This document shows, in pieces, positions 40,240 to 48,510 of a DNA stretch of 64,000 bases (position 1 is its first letter; the number at the start of each line of letters is the position of its first letter). The stretch spans positions 124,001-188,000 of the forward strand of contig NZNC01000004.1 of NCBI GenBank assembly GCA_002692965.1. Reading direction: 5' to 3'. Origin of the DNA: Haliea sp. GTDB lineage: Bacteria > Pseudomonadota > Gammaproteobacteria > Pseudomonadales > Halieaceae. The translations under genes were made by a program, and so were the position numbers. A model generated the notes under the pieces. It worked only from the letters and a program-made list of their open reading frames with translations, ran no database searches and was not told the origin of the DNA.

Positions 40240-41382
40240 TCAGCGGCTCCCGGATCTGGCGGCAATCAGCTCGATGAAATGGTCAAACAGCGGCGCGGCG
40301 TCGTGGGGCCCCGGGCTGGCCTCGGGGTGGCCCTGGAAACTGAAGGCCGGCCGGTCGTTGCGGTGAATGCCCTGCAGCGTGCCGTCAAACAGGGACTTGT
40401 GGGTCACCCGCAGGGTTTCGGGCAGGCTGGCCTCGTCCACCGCGAAACCGTGATTCTGGCTGGTGATCAGCACCGTGCCGTCCTCCAGGTTCTGCACCGG
40501 GTGGTTGGCGCCGTGGTGGCCGTGCCCCATCTTCATCGTGCGGGCACCGCTGGCCAGGCCAAGCAGCTGATGGCCCAGGCAGATACCAAATACCGGGATA
40601 TCGGTTTCCAGGAATTCGCGGATGGCGGCGATAGCATAGTCGCAGGGCTCCGGGTCGCCGGGGCCATTGGAGAGGAAGATGCCGTCCGGGTTCATGGCGA
40701 GCACCTCACTGGCCGGCGTCTGCGCGGGCACCACGGTGAGGCGGCAGCCACGATCCACCAGCATGCGCAGAATATTGCGCTTGACGCCATAGTCGTAAGC
40801 CACCACGTGCCACTTCAGCTCTTCGTCGCGGAAGTGCCGGTAGCCCGCGTCGATGCTCCAGCTACCCTCGCGCCACTCGTAGGACTGCGATGCGCTGACC
40901 ACCTTGGCCAGGTCCATGCCCTTGAGGCCGGCGAAGGCACGCGCCTGGGTCAGGGCCTGCTCTTCGTCGAGGTCGTCACCCGCCATCAGGCAGGCATTCT
41001 GGGCACCCTTTTCCCGCAGGATGCGGGTCAGGCGCCGGGTATCGATGTCGGCGATACCGACGATATTGCGTTCCCGGAGGTAGTCCTCCAGGCTCTGCTG
41101 ATTGCGGTAATTGCTGGCCAGCAAGGGCAGGTCGCGGATGACCAGGCCCGCGGCCCAGACGGACCCCGACTCCTCGTCCTCGGCATTGGTGCCCGTATTG
41201 CCGATGTGCGGGTACGTCAGGGTGACAATCTGGCGGGCATAGGAGGGATCGGCGAGGATCTCCTGGTAGCCGGTCATGGCAGTATTGAACACCACCTCAC
41301 CGACCGAGGCGCCATCCGCCCCGATGGCCACGCCTCTGAATATCGTCCCATCCGCTAGGGCTAACAGGGCAGGTCTGGACAA
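40240..41382 (-). CDS. carA: Carbamoyl-phosphate synthase small subunit
   Basis: This 380-residue protein has an N-terminal [16 protein letters not shown] domain and a class I glutaminase with [18 protein letters not shown] (catalytic Cys) and [15 protein letters not shown] / [13 protein letters not shown] (His, Glu). It delivers ammonia from glutamine to CarB. Start TTG 41382 has GGAGG 5 bases upstream and the N-terminus aligns with the family, whereas the longer frame to 41451 runs through the leader hairpin. Confidence 0.97.
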   Translation of the reverse strand: MSRPALLALADGTIFRGVAIGADGASVGEVVFNTAMTGYQEILADPSYARQIVTLTYPHIGNTGTNAEDEESGSVWAAGLVIRDLPLLASNYRNQQSLEDYLRERNIVGIADIDTRRLTRILREKGAQNACLMAGDDLDEEQALTQARAFAGLKGMDLAKVVSASQSYEWREGSWSIDAGYRHFRDEELKWHVVAYDYGVKRNILRMLVDRGCRLTVVPAQTPASEVLAMNPDGIFLSNGPGDPEPCDYAIAAIREFLETDIPVFGICLGHQLLGLASGARTMKMGHGHHGANHPVQNLEDGTVLITSQNHGFAVDEASLPETLRVTHKSLFDGTLQGIHRNDRPAFSFQGHPEASPGPHDAAPLFDHFIELIAARSGSR

Positions 41383-41468
41383 GGACACCTCCAACTTTCG
41401 GCATGGAACCTTCGCTGCGGGCGCCGAAAAAAAGCGAGATGGGGTGACCACATCTCGCTTTTTCTCAT
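41361..41468 (-). other. Possible 35-residue carA leader peptide
   Basis: An ATG at 41468 opens a 36-codon frame (starting [14 protein letters not shown]) whose codons span the leader hairpin at 41427-41463 and which ends 22 bases inside carA in another frame. There is no strong SD. If translated, the ribosome would cover the hairpin, the layout of a translational attenuator. Low support alone; noted because of the hairpin. Confidence 0.3.
41427..41458 (-). terminator. Intrinsic-terminator-like hairpin in carA leader
   Basis: On the - strand, GCGAGATG (41458-41451) pairs exactly with CATCTCGC (41441-41434) around a 9-base loop, followed by seven T (41433-41427), the shape of a rho-independent terminator. 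It lies 44 bases before the carA start. A/T flanks make it usable on the + strand too. No gene upstream on the - strand needs it, since the neighbouring SDR is divergent, so it may be an attenuator of carA. Confidence 0.6.
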
Positions 41469-41665
41469 AGAATCAGCTCGGGTTTCTCTCAGGTACACAG
41501 GCGCCCGGAGGCGCGGGCCGGGCTTGTGAAATCTGGCAAAGCATTTTAGGGGATCGCCCCGGAACTGTCCAGCAAGTCTGCGCTTTGATTGCCAGTTCCC
41601 GGTCCTCACTCCGCCCGGCGCGCCCTCGGCGCCCGGCCATACCAAGCACCCACGGGGGGCGCTAC

Positions 41666-42490
41666 ATGCACGCTTACAGCACAGGCCGGCGAGCCGTGAT
41701 CAGCGGCGCCGGCTCGGGCATTGGTCGCGCCCTTGCCCGCCAGCTCAACCGCGAGGGCTGCCACCTCTGCCTGGCCGATATTGATGGCAGCGGGCTGGCG
41801 GAGACGGTAGCCGGGTTCGAGCATCCCGATGCCAGCGTGGAAACCTGCGAACTGGATGTGGCGGACAAGGCCGCCGTGGACGCCTGGGCCGCGGCCATCG
41901 GCGAGCAGTACGGCTGCGTCGATATCGTGATCAACAACGCTGGCGTCGCCTACAGCGCACGGGTCGACGAAGCTTGCTACGCGGACCAGCACTGGCTGAT
42001 GGGCATCAATTTCTGGGGCGTCGTGCACGGCACGCAAGCCTTCCTGCCACTCCTGAAACGGGCACCCCGGGGCCATCTGGTCAACCTGTCCTCGATTTTC
42101 GGTGTCATCGGCGTGCCCACCCAGTCCGCCTACAACGCCGCCAAGTTCGCCGTGCGCGGCTACACCGAGTCACTGCGCCAGGAGCTGGCCGGGAGCACGG
42201 TGCATGTCTGCTGCGTGCTGCCGGGGGGCGTGAAGACCAATATCGCCCGACGCAGCCGGGGCGGTCCGCCCGATGCCACTGAGGAAGACCGCGCTGCCAT
42301 GTTCGACCCGGTGGCCCGCACCACAGCGGAAGCGGCCGCGTCGCGGATTCTGAAAGCCATCGAAGGTCGCCAGACACGGCTGCTGATCGGCAACGACGCG
42401 CGCTTCATCGACTTGTTGGCCCGGCTGTTCCCGGTCAGCTACCCGCGCCTGCTCCCGGGGCTGGGCAGACTGGGCAAGAGCGGACCATGA
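41666..42490 (+). CDS. Short-chain dehydrogenase/reductase
   Basis: This 274-residue classical SDR has NAD(P) motif VISGAGSGIGRALA, NNAG (DIVINNAGVAYS), a catalytic Ser in LVNLSSIFGV and the YNAAK catalytic Tyr/Lys (SAYNAAKFAVRGYTESL). It is NADP-dependent oxidoreductase-like. ATG 41666 follows a G-rich SD-like tract. It is divergent from carA; its stop overlaps the MFS start as ATGA, so the SDR and MFS transporter are coupled. Confidence 0.92.
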   Translation: MHAYSTGRRAVISGAGSGIGRALARQLNREGCHLCLADIDGSGLAETVAGFEHPDASVETCELDVADKAAVDAWAAAIGEQYGCVDIVINNAGVAYSARVDEACYADQHWLMGINFWGVVHGTQAFLPLLKRAPRGHLVNLSSIFGVIGVPTQSAYNAAKFAVRGYTESLRQELAGSTVHVCCVLPGGVKTNIARRSRGGPPDATEEDRAAMFDPVARTTAEAAASRILKAIEGRQTRLLIGNDARFIDLLARLFPVSYPRLLPGLGRLGKSGP

Positions 42491-43697
42491 GCGGCAGCCT
42501 GCACTGGCGCCAGCTGGGCGTCCTGATTACCGCCCTGATGGCCACCGCCATCGGCCAGTCGCTGGTATTCGCCATCCTCGCCCCGCTGGGCCGTGAGGTG
42601 GGCATGCGCGAGGTGCAGATCACCTCCATCATCGCCTGCTCTTCCCTCTGCTTCGCCCTCGCCTCCCCCCTCTGGGGGCGCCTCTCGGATCGCATCGGGC
42701 GCAAACCGGTAATGATCGTGGGCTTGGTGGGCTACACCCTGGGGACCGTGCTGTTCACCAGTGTGTTCTGGCTGGGTCTGGCGGGCATCCTGAGCGGCAG
42801 CCTGCTCTACGGCGCCGTGATCGGTTCCCGCTGCGCGCAGGCCCTGATCATGTCCGCGGGCAGCCCCTCGGCCACCGCCTACGCGGCGGACAACAGCAGC
42901 ACCGAACAGCGCACCCGGACGATGGCCCGACTGGGTACCGCCAACAGCCTGGGCACCATCCTCGGCCCCGCGGTCAGCGGCGCCCTGGCCACACTCGGGC
43001 TGCTGGCCCCACTGTACTTTGCCGCCGGGCTGGCGGCCCTGGGCGCGCTGCTGGTGTGGCGGGGTCTGCCCCCACACCCAAACGGGACCGCTCGACGCAC
43101 CAGCCGCGCGTGCGACTCAGCTACAACGACCCGCGCTACCGCTGGCTGCTGGTCTCGGCGGTCGGTGTCTTCGTGGGCTTCTCGGGCATACAGCAGACAC
43201 TGGGCTTCCTGCTCCAGGACAAGCTGCAACTGACCGGCATCGAGACCGCACAGATGACCGGTGCGGCGCTGATGGTCTCGGCGGCCTTCACCTTCCTGGT
43301 GCAGATGACGGTGCTGCAGCGTGTTCGCCTCGGACCCGGGCAGCTGATCCGCCTGGGCCTGCTGGCGCTGCTGTTTGGCGCGGCGATTATCGCGGCCGCG
43401 GACCGCTTCCCCCTGGTTGCCGTGGGCATGGCCTTCATGGGCACCGGGCTCGGCTTGACCATGCCCTCGGTGTCCGCCGGCGCTTCCCTGGCGGTGACGC
43501 CCGAAGAACAGGGGGGTGTCGCCGGGCTGGTCGCCTCCTGCCCCCCCGCGGGCTTCATTATCGGGCCGCTGGTCTGCGGGGCCCTCTACCAGTGGCACGG
43601 CCCGCTGGCACCGCTGTTTTCGGCCACGGTATTCTTTCTCACCCTGGTGCTGCTGGTCACCCGGGACCGGGAGGGCAACGCCCGCCGGTCGGCCTGA
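42487..43697 (+). pseudogene. MFS transporter split by a -1 frameshift
   Basis: The first frame (from ATG 42487) encodes about six N-terminal membrane helices with the MFS signature WGRLSDRIGRKPVM. It loses homology at residue ~198, where the next frame (-1 relative) encodes the other six helices starting SYNDPRYRWLLVSAVGVFVGFSG and ending at 43697. Fused, the two give about 403 residues, normal for MFS. The junction sits on the heptamer C CCA AAC (43077-43083). The gene is either broken (1-base deletion or assembly error in a C/A-run area) or read by -1 frameshifting. ATGA couples it to the SDR. Confidence 0.8.
43077..43083 (+). other. Slippery heptamer CCCAAAC at the MFS frame change
   Basis: In the reading frame of the 5' part, codons are CAC CCA AAC, so the heptamer is in the canonical X XXY YYZ phase for -1 slippage; sliding back gives CCC AAA and enters the frame of the 3' half. 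Whether slippage occurs is unknown. Confidence 0.4.
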
Positions 43698-43740
43698 AGG
43701 TGCAGTGAGCGTTGGCCTTGCCCACCGCACCCAGAGCGGA

Positions 43741-44580
43741 TCAGGGCTCCGCCGGCAGGAACGCGTCCCCGAGTATCGTCCGGCCATCCAGGCTCTTCAC
43801 CGGCATGCCCAGACTGTGGATCAACTGACGGCTGTAGGTGATGCGACCGACATGGCGACCGGCGCACAGGGCCAGGGCTGCCTCGGCCATGGTCTCCAAG
43901 GGCTCGGCCATATCCGGGAAACGCCGGGCGATCTCGCGCACATACTCGGCCCCGGGGGTCAGGGCGATGCTTTCCGGTGCCAGGGTGTTGACGTAGATGT
44001 GTTCGGGCGCCAGCTCGTGGGCCAGGCCCTCGGTATAGCGGTTGAGAGCCGCCTTGGTCGCCCCGTAGGCGGTGATCGCCAGGGCCGCTTCCCGGGTATG
44101 ACGGTAAGGCACGACCGGCTGGTCCACCGTGGCGCTGCTGATATTCAGGATCCAGCCCTCGCCCCGCTCACGCATGCCGGGCAGGGCCTGCTGGACCAGC
44201 TCAATGGGCACGTTGAGGTTCAGGTCGTACATCTTGTTGCGGTGGTCGGTGGAGATCTCGCTGGGCATGCCGGGGTACTGCATGGCGGCATTGTTGACCA
44301 GGATATCAATCGGCCCGAAATGACTGGCGGCTCGGGCCACCAGATCGGCCCGCGCCGCCAGATCCAGCAGGCTGCAGACTTCGGCTGCCGCGCGTCCACC
44401 GCTGGCATTGATTTCCGCCACTGCCTCCTCCAGCGTGCCCGGCAAGTTGCCGTGGGCACCCAGGCGCGAGGCCACCAGCACCACGGCGGCACCCTCGGCG
44501 GCAAAGCGGGTCGCGATGGCGCGCCCGATACCGCGGCTGCCGCCGGTGATCAGCGCCGTCTTTCCACTCAGTTGTCCCAT
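43741..44580 (-). CDS. Short-chain dehydrogenase/reductase
   Basis: This 279-residue SDR has ALITGGSRGIGRAIATRFAAEGAAVVLVASR, ILVNNAAMQYPG, WILNISSATVDQPV and YGATKAALNRYTEGLAHEL (Tyr/Lys catalytic pair). Its active-site context (AYGATKAALNRY) and C-terminal extension are atypical in detail but within family variation. It is downstream of the sulfotransferase and DUF1214-like gene on the same strand, 76 bases after the latter, and convergent with the MFS gene. Confidence 0.92.
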   Translation of the reverse strand: MGQLSGKTALITGGSRGIGRAIATRFAAEGAAVVLVASRLGAHGNLPGTLEEAVAEINASGGRAAAEVCSLLDLAARADLVARAASHFGPIDILVNNAAMQYPGMPSEISTDHRNKMYDLNLNVPIELVQQALPGMRERGEGWILNISSATVDQPVVPYRHTREAALAITAYGATKAALNRYTEGLAHELAPEHIYVNTLAPESIALTPGAEYVREIARRFPDMAEPLETMAEAALALCAGRHVGRITYSRQLIHSLGMPVKSLDGRTILGDAFLPAEP

Positions 44581-44656
44581 ATTCCCTCTCCCTGTTTATT
44601 CGAATCCTGCGCGCGGGGCGCTGCCACCGGCCAGAGGCAGCGCGTCCAGCGATGTA

Positions 44657-46039
44657 TCAGTACTGCCGGTAGCGACGCTGCACATGGCGGTGGCGCACCA
44701 GCCGCTCGGCAGCGCGCTCCTCGGGTGTCACTTCCCGCGCGTAGGGCATGTGCTCGCGAATGCTGTCGAAGGCGACCTTCTTCACCGTGAGACTGGGCAG
44801 CTGGTCTTCCGGCGGCCGCTCCGGGTAGGTCCAGCGCATGCTGGTGTAGCCGTGGGGAATGCCCGTGGTGCTGACCCAGTTGGCGATACCCGGATCGCGA
44901 TGACAGACCACCCAGCGCCGCGCGCCGTCGGGGTCCTTGCCGGCGAAGTGGGCATTGATATTACTCGGGTAGCTCTCGAAATCCAGTGACTCCCCCCACA
45001 GGTTGGCCAGGTGGAAGCCCAGGAAGTGGGGCTCGACGGGCGTCCGGGTCTCGATCACCAGGGCCTCGTCATCCTCCAGCAGGTAGGTCCCGCCGGCGTA
45101 GACATTGCTGCTCTGCCCGCCGCCGGTGGCAATGCCCAGGGCGTTGGGCGGGTTCATGTCGTTCACCGGCATGAAAGGCCCCTCCAGCCCCATGCGCTCA
45201 CTGACACCCCCCGGCACCTTGCCGTAGGTTTCCAGGGTGATGGTGTTGAAAGCGTTCCAGAAATGCACCTGGTTGCGGGCAATGCGACCCACCTCGCGCA
45301 GCATGTGCATGGCACCCTGCGGATCGATCGGCGGGCGCGGCTCGTATTCACAGCCGATGCGCAGGATCTCCAGGTCGAGCAGATCCTGGTGTTCCCAGTC
45401 GTGGAACAGCTCGCGGCAGGTGAGGAACTTGCCGACATGCTCCACACCGCGGCTGGTGCGCTTGCTGGCCATGAAGTTGCCGCTGTAGCCCTCGGGCTTC
45501 TCCGGGGCGATCAGGATCTCGAAGCTGCCATCCTCCGCGACCTGCAGTTTGGTGCTGTCCAGAGTGCTGGTGTTGATGCGGGTGCCCGGCTGCATTTCCG
45601 ACAGCTTGCCGCTGTCACCGGAATAGCCGCTGGCCAGCTCGAAGATTACGTACTGGGGCGCGGTGGTGCCGTCGGCAGGGGCCTCGCCGCGCCAGTGACG
45701 GCTGTCGGGGGCGCGACCACGGACCCGGTAGCTGTAATTGCCGTCGATCTCGACGCCCAGGTACACCCCGTCGGCATTGTCGATGGTGGAGCGGTTCATC
45801 GGCTGGATGGCCCGGTGGAAACGCGGATAAAGCGGATCGGCAAGGGCGCGCTCGATGCCGTTGAGCATGAAGCCCAGCACATAGCGGTAGCCCTCCGCCA
45901 GGTTGCGGTCAGTCGGCGGCGGCGGATAGAGCTCCGGGGTGTCGATGGCATCCCGCGCCTCCTGGAAGCACTGGATCATGTCGTCGAAAGCCGCACGCAG
46001 TGCGGCGCGAGTCTGTGGACTGCTTTCAGGTTGTGACAC
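44657..46039 (-). CDS. DUF1214-like protein
   Basis: This 460-residue protein has an N-terminal helical part (MIQCFQEARDAIDTPELYPPPPTDRNLAEGYRYVLGFML) and then a C-terminal part with YLGVEIDGNYSYRVRGR, GSFEILIAPEKPEGYSGNF and VEPHFLGFHLANLWGESLDFESYPSNINAH, resembling the DUF1214/DUF1254 group. Function is unknown. Start GTG 46039 has AAGGAG 7 bases upstream; the longer frame to 46270 lies inside the sulfotransferase. It overlaps the sulfotransferase by 14 bases. Confidence 0.75.
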   Translation of the reverse strand: MSQPESSPQTRAALRAAFDDMIQCFQEARDAIDTPELYPPPPTDRNLAEGYRYVLGFMLNGIERALADPLYPRFHRAIQPMNRSTIDNADGVYLGVEIDGNYSYRVRGRAPDSRHWRGEAPADGTTAPQYVIFELASGYSGDSGKLSEMQPGTRINTSTLDSTKLQVAEDGSFEILIAPEKPEGYSGNFMASKRTSRGVEHVGKFLTCRELFHDWEHQDLLDLEILRIGCEYEPRPPIDPQGAMHMLREVGRIARNQVHFWNAFNTITLETYGKVPGGVSERMGLEGPFMPVNDMNPPNALGIATGGGQSSNVYAGGTYLLEDDEALVIETRTPVEPHFLGFHLANLWGESLDFESYPSNINAHFAGKDPDGARRWVVCHRDPGIANWVSTTGIPHGYTSMRWTYPERPPEDQLPSLTVKKVAFDSIREHMPYAREVTPEERAAERLVRHRHVQRRYRQY

Positions 46040-47231
46040 GGTGTTTTTCTCCTTGTTGAGAATGCCGCTCAGCACCCGCGGCGGCTTGATCGCCCTGCGT
46101 GGCGCCGGCACGGGGCCAGGCGTATTGCCGGTAGAACTCGCCCAGCTCGGCCTCGAGCTGATCGGCGGTAATGCGATAGTCACCCAGGCTGTATTCGAAC
46201 TTCGAGTGATGCTTTTTCTCCCGCTCGGCGTTCGCCTGCAGGAAGGCGTCAAACTCCGACCCGACATCAAAGCCCAACTGTCGATAAACTTCGTGCACGG
46301 TCTCCCGGGGCCGGGCAGTCAGCTCGCGGTAATCGACAATGGCGCGCGGCACCTCGGGGTAGCGGGCCAGTTGCTGGGCTGGATTGTGAAAGCTCTCGAA
46401 GGAGGTCTGCAGCAGCAGGTCGAGGGAGGCCTGGTAGTCCGCCGGTTTCCAGCCCCGGGCCTTCCAGGACTTTTCTACCAGTTTGAGCAGGCTGGGCACG
46501 CACTGGGCCGGATCGCGCAACATCACGACGATACGTGCATCGGGGAAGGTCTCGATGATCGAGCCCACCCAACCGCTCATCACGGGGTTTTTGCTCAAAT
46601 GAATGCGGTCACCGCCATTCAGCAGCAGCTGGCGTTTGACCAGCTCGCGGTAGTGATGCATCCAGCGACGGCGTTTTTTCGGCATCTGGTCGAGGTGAAA
46701 CAGGTCGAGCACATCCATCACCGGCAGGTCCGTCGCCCATTGCTGGGTGACAAAGGCCGCCCGCATGGCAAACTGGTCTTCTTCGGAATTCCACAGGCTC
46801 ATGTTGTGGATGTGGCGAAAAGGCCCGAAGGTGCGATCATCCCAGGCCTTCAGACGGCGGAAGAACATTCCGCCCAGGAGCGCCTGGTCCACCCTGCCCA
46901 GCCAGCGGATCACCTTCTTCTGCAGCAGCGAGGGAAACAGGGTTTCCCAATACAGAAAATAGCTGAAGCGGTCTCCATCGGCGGACATCAGGCGGTGCAT
47001 GAGAGTCGTCCCGCTACGGGCGTGGCCGACAATAAACACCGGCGTACGCACCGGCTGCCGCCACAGGCTGGGGAACAGCAGGTAGTCGAGCAGGAAGCAC
47101 AGGGTATGAAACAGGGTCACCGGCGGCGTCACCAGCAGCAGGCGGGCAAGCAGGCGCCAGCGGCCCGGCCAGTGCTTCAGGTTCCAGACATGGCGCAGCA
47201 GGCGAAAATAGTAATCGAAGTCAAAGTACAT
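46026..47231 (-). CDS. Sulfotransferase family protein
   Basis: This 401-residue protein has a hydrophobic N-terminal stretch (LLARLLLVTPPVTLFHTLCFLLDYLLF), the 5'-PSB loop VFIVGHARSGTTLMHRL and the 3'-PB motif ARIVVMLRDPAQCVPSLL, with an HLSKNPVM segment between. It is a PAPS-dependent type enzyme, possibly membrane-associated. It is first of a three-gene - strand set (sulfotransferase, DUF1214-like, SDR), divergent from a TetR gene. It is only distantly similar to the copy at 3246-4499. Confidence 0.9.
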   Translation of the reverse strand: MYFDFDYYFRLLRHVWNLKHWPGRWRLLARLLLVTPPVTLFHTLCFLLDYLLFPSLWRQPVRTPVFIVGHARSGTTLMHRLMSADGDRFSYFLYWETLFPSLLQKKVIRWLGRVDQALLGGMFFRRLKAWDDRTFGPFRHIHNMSLWNSEEDQFAMRAAFVTQQWATDLPVMDVLDLFHLDQMPKKRRRWMHHYRELVKRQLLLNGGDRIHLSKNPVMSGWVGSIIETFPDARIVVMLRDPAQCVPSLLKLVEKSWKARGWKPADYQASLDLLLQTSFESFHNPAQQLARYPEVPRAIVDYRELTARPRETVHEVYRQLGFDVGSEFDAFLQANAEREKKHHSKFEYSLGDYRITADQLEAELGEFYRQYAWPRAGATQGDQAAAGAERHSQQGEKHRVTT

Positions 47232-47326
47232 GGAAGCGAGTCTGTGCTTGTGGAATCATGCGCTACTCTACGCCACTGGCGGCGCCGGACAACTGCGATT
47301 CCGGCCCCAGCGGGAGAGCTGCAGGC

Positions 47327-47360
47327 TTTTGTTTTTCAAGGAATTTCAGGGGCAACAAAA
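47327..47360. promoter_or_regulatory. Inverted repeat between sulfotransferase and tetR genes
   Basis: TTTTGTT (47327-47333) and AACAAAA (47354-47360) are perfect 7-base inverted repeats separated by 20 bases in the divergent region shared by the sulfotransferase (start 47231) and TetR genes. This is a long spacer for a single operator; it could be two half-sites or chance. Confidence 0.3.
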
Positions 47361-47423
47361 AATGTCGCTCGGGCGCACTTACATTTCTGTTAACACACCG
47401 TGGCGACGTCGCCGGGGCCGCAC

Positions 47424-48068
47424 GTGAGCGACCCCGGGCTGCCCCGCCCGCGCAAGCGCCCCCGGCAGCAGCGGTCGCGCGCGCTGGTGGAGGCCATCCG
47501 TGAGGCCTGCATCCGCATCCTCGAACAGGAGGGCGCCGACCGCCTGACCACCCAGCGCATCGCCGACGTCGCCGGGGTCAACATCGCGTCCCTTTACCAG
47601 TATTTCCCCAACAAGGAGGCCGTGCTGGCGGAGGTCTACGAGAATGCCATGCGCGAGCTGGTGGCCGGCATGGCCGAGGAGTTCCCGCGGATCGACCGGC
47701 TGACACAACAGGGCCTGGAGGCCACCCTGGCGGCAATTATCGACCAGGAAATTGCCCTGCTGTTGCAACTCTATCGCATGCACCCGGAGTTCTACCTGCA
47801 GTACCAGCAAAGCCTGGATATCCGGGCCCGGGTCAACGAGTTCACCCAGTCCCTGGCCAACCCCTCCTGGGAGCGCTGGTTCCCCCACCTGCTGCGCCAG
47901 CACCGGGAATGTCTCCGCGAGGGAAATATCGAGACCATGGCCTTTATCGCCCGGCGCAGCCTGGACGCGACCCTGCAGGCGGCCCTGACCGAGCGCCCCG
48001 AGGTCCTGGAAGAGCCGGCGTTTCGGGAGGAAGTGCTGACCCTGTTGCTGCGATATCTCTTGAAATAG
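47424..48068 (+). CDS. TetR/AcrR family transcriptional regulator
   Basis: This 214-residue protein has the TetR HTH: RALVEAIREACIRILEQEGADRLTTQRIADVAGVNIASLYQYFPNKEAVLAEVYE (about residues 20-70). The start is uncertain: GTG 47424 (used here) or GTG 47400, neither with a strong SD. It is divergent from the sulfotransferase set and convergent with the thioesterase at the end of the acyl-CoA operon, so either set could be its target. Confidence 0.88.
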   Translation: MSDPGLPRPRKRPRQQRSRALVEAIREACIRILEQEGADRLTTQRIADVAGVNIASLYQYFPNKEAVLAEVYENAMRELVAGMAEEFPRIDRLTQQGLEATLAAIIDQEIALLLQLYRMHPEFYLQYQQSLDIRARVNEFTQSLANPSWERWFPHLLRQHRECLREGNIETMAFIARRSLDATLQAALTERPEVLEEPAFREEVLTLLLRYLLK

Positions 48069-48078
48069 GCTCAGCCCA

Positions 48079-48510
48079 CTAGCCCACGGCTATTGCTTCC
48101 AGCGCCTTGCGCAGGGGCGCGGGAATCGGCACCGCACGGTTGCTGGCACGCTCGACAAACACGTGCACGAAATGCCCATGCGCCAGGGCTTCCCGTTCGC
48201 CGGCCCGGAAAATGGCGATGCCGTACTGCACCGAGCTGTTGCCCAGGCGGTCCACGCGCAGGCCGCCCTCCAGCGCATCCGGGTAGGCCGCCGGCGCGTG
48301 GTAGTCACAGCCCGAATTCACCACGAAGCCGACAATGTCCGCCGCGGCGATATCCAGCCCCCCCGTCTCGATCAGGTAGCGATTGGCGACGAAGTCGAAA
48401 TAACTGTAGTAGACCACGTTGTTGATATGGCCATAGATGTCATTGTCCGACCAGCACGTGTTGAGCGGGTAGAAGACACGGTAGGCATCGCGATCGGGCC
48501 GAGGACTCAT
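48079..48510 (-). CDS. Acyl-CoA thioesterase (4HBT hotdog fold)
   Basis: This 143-residue protein has the 4HBT motif WSDNDIYGHINNVVYYSYFD (Asp nucleophile and H-x-N-N-x3-Y) and SSVQYGIAIFRAGEREALAHGHFVHVFVE strands. It probably hydrolyses an acyl-CoA. It overlaps the Fe-alcohol dehydrogenase gene by ATGA and is the last gene of the long - strand operon; the TetR gene converges 10 bases away. Confidence 0.9.
   Translation of the reverse strand: MSPRPDRDAYRVFYPLNTCWSDNDIYGHINNVVYYSYFDFVANRYLIETGGLDIAAADIVGFVVNSGCDYHAPAAYPDALEGGLRVDRLGNSSVQYGIAIFRAGEREALAHGHFVHVFVERASNRAVPIPAPLRKALEAIAVG

Noticed and set aside
47327-47360. Strong operator call for the TetR at 47424
   Set aside because: The 20-base spacer is too long for a usual TetR palindrome; kept as a low-confidence repeat only.
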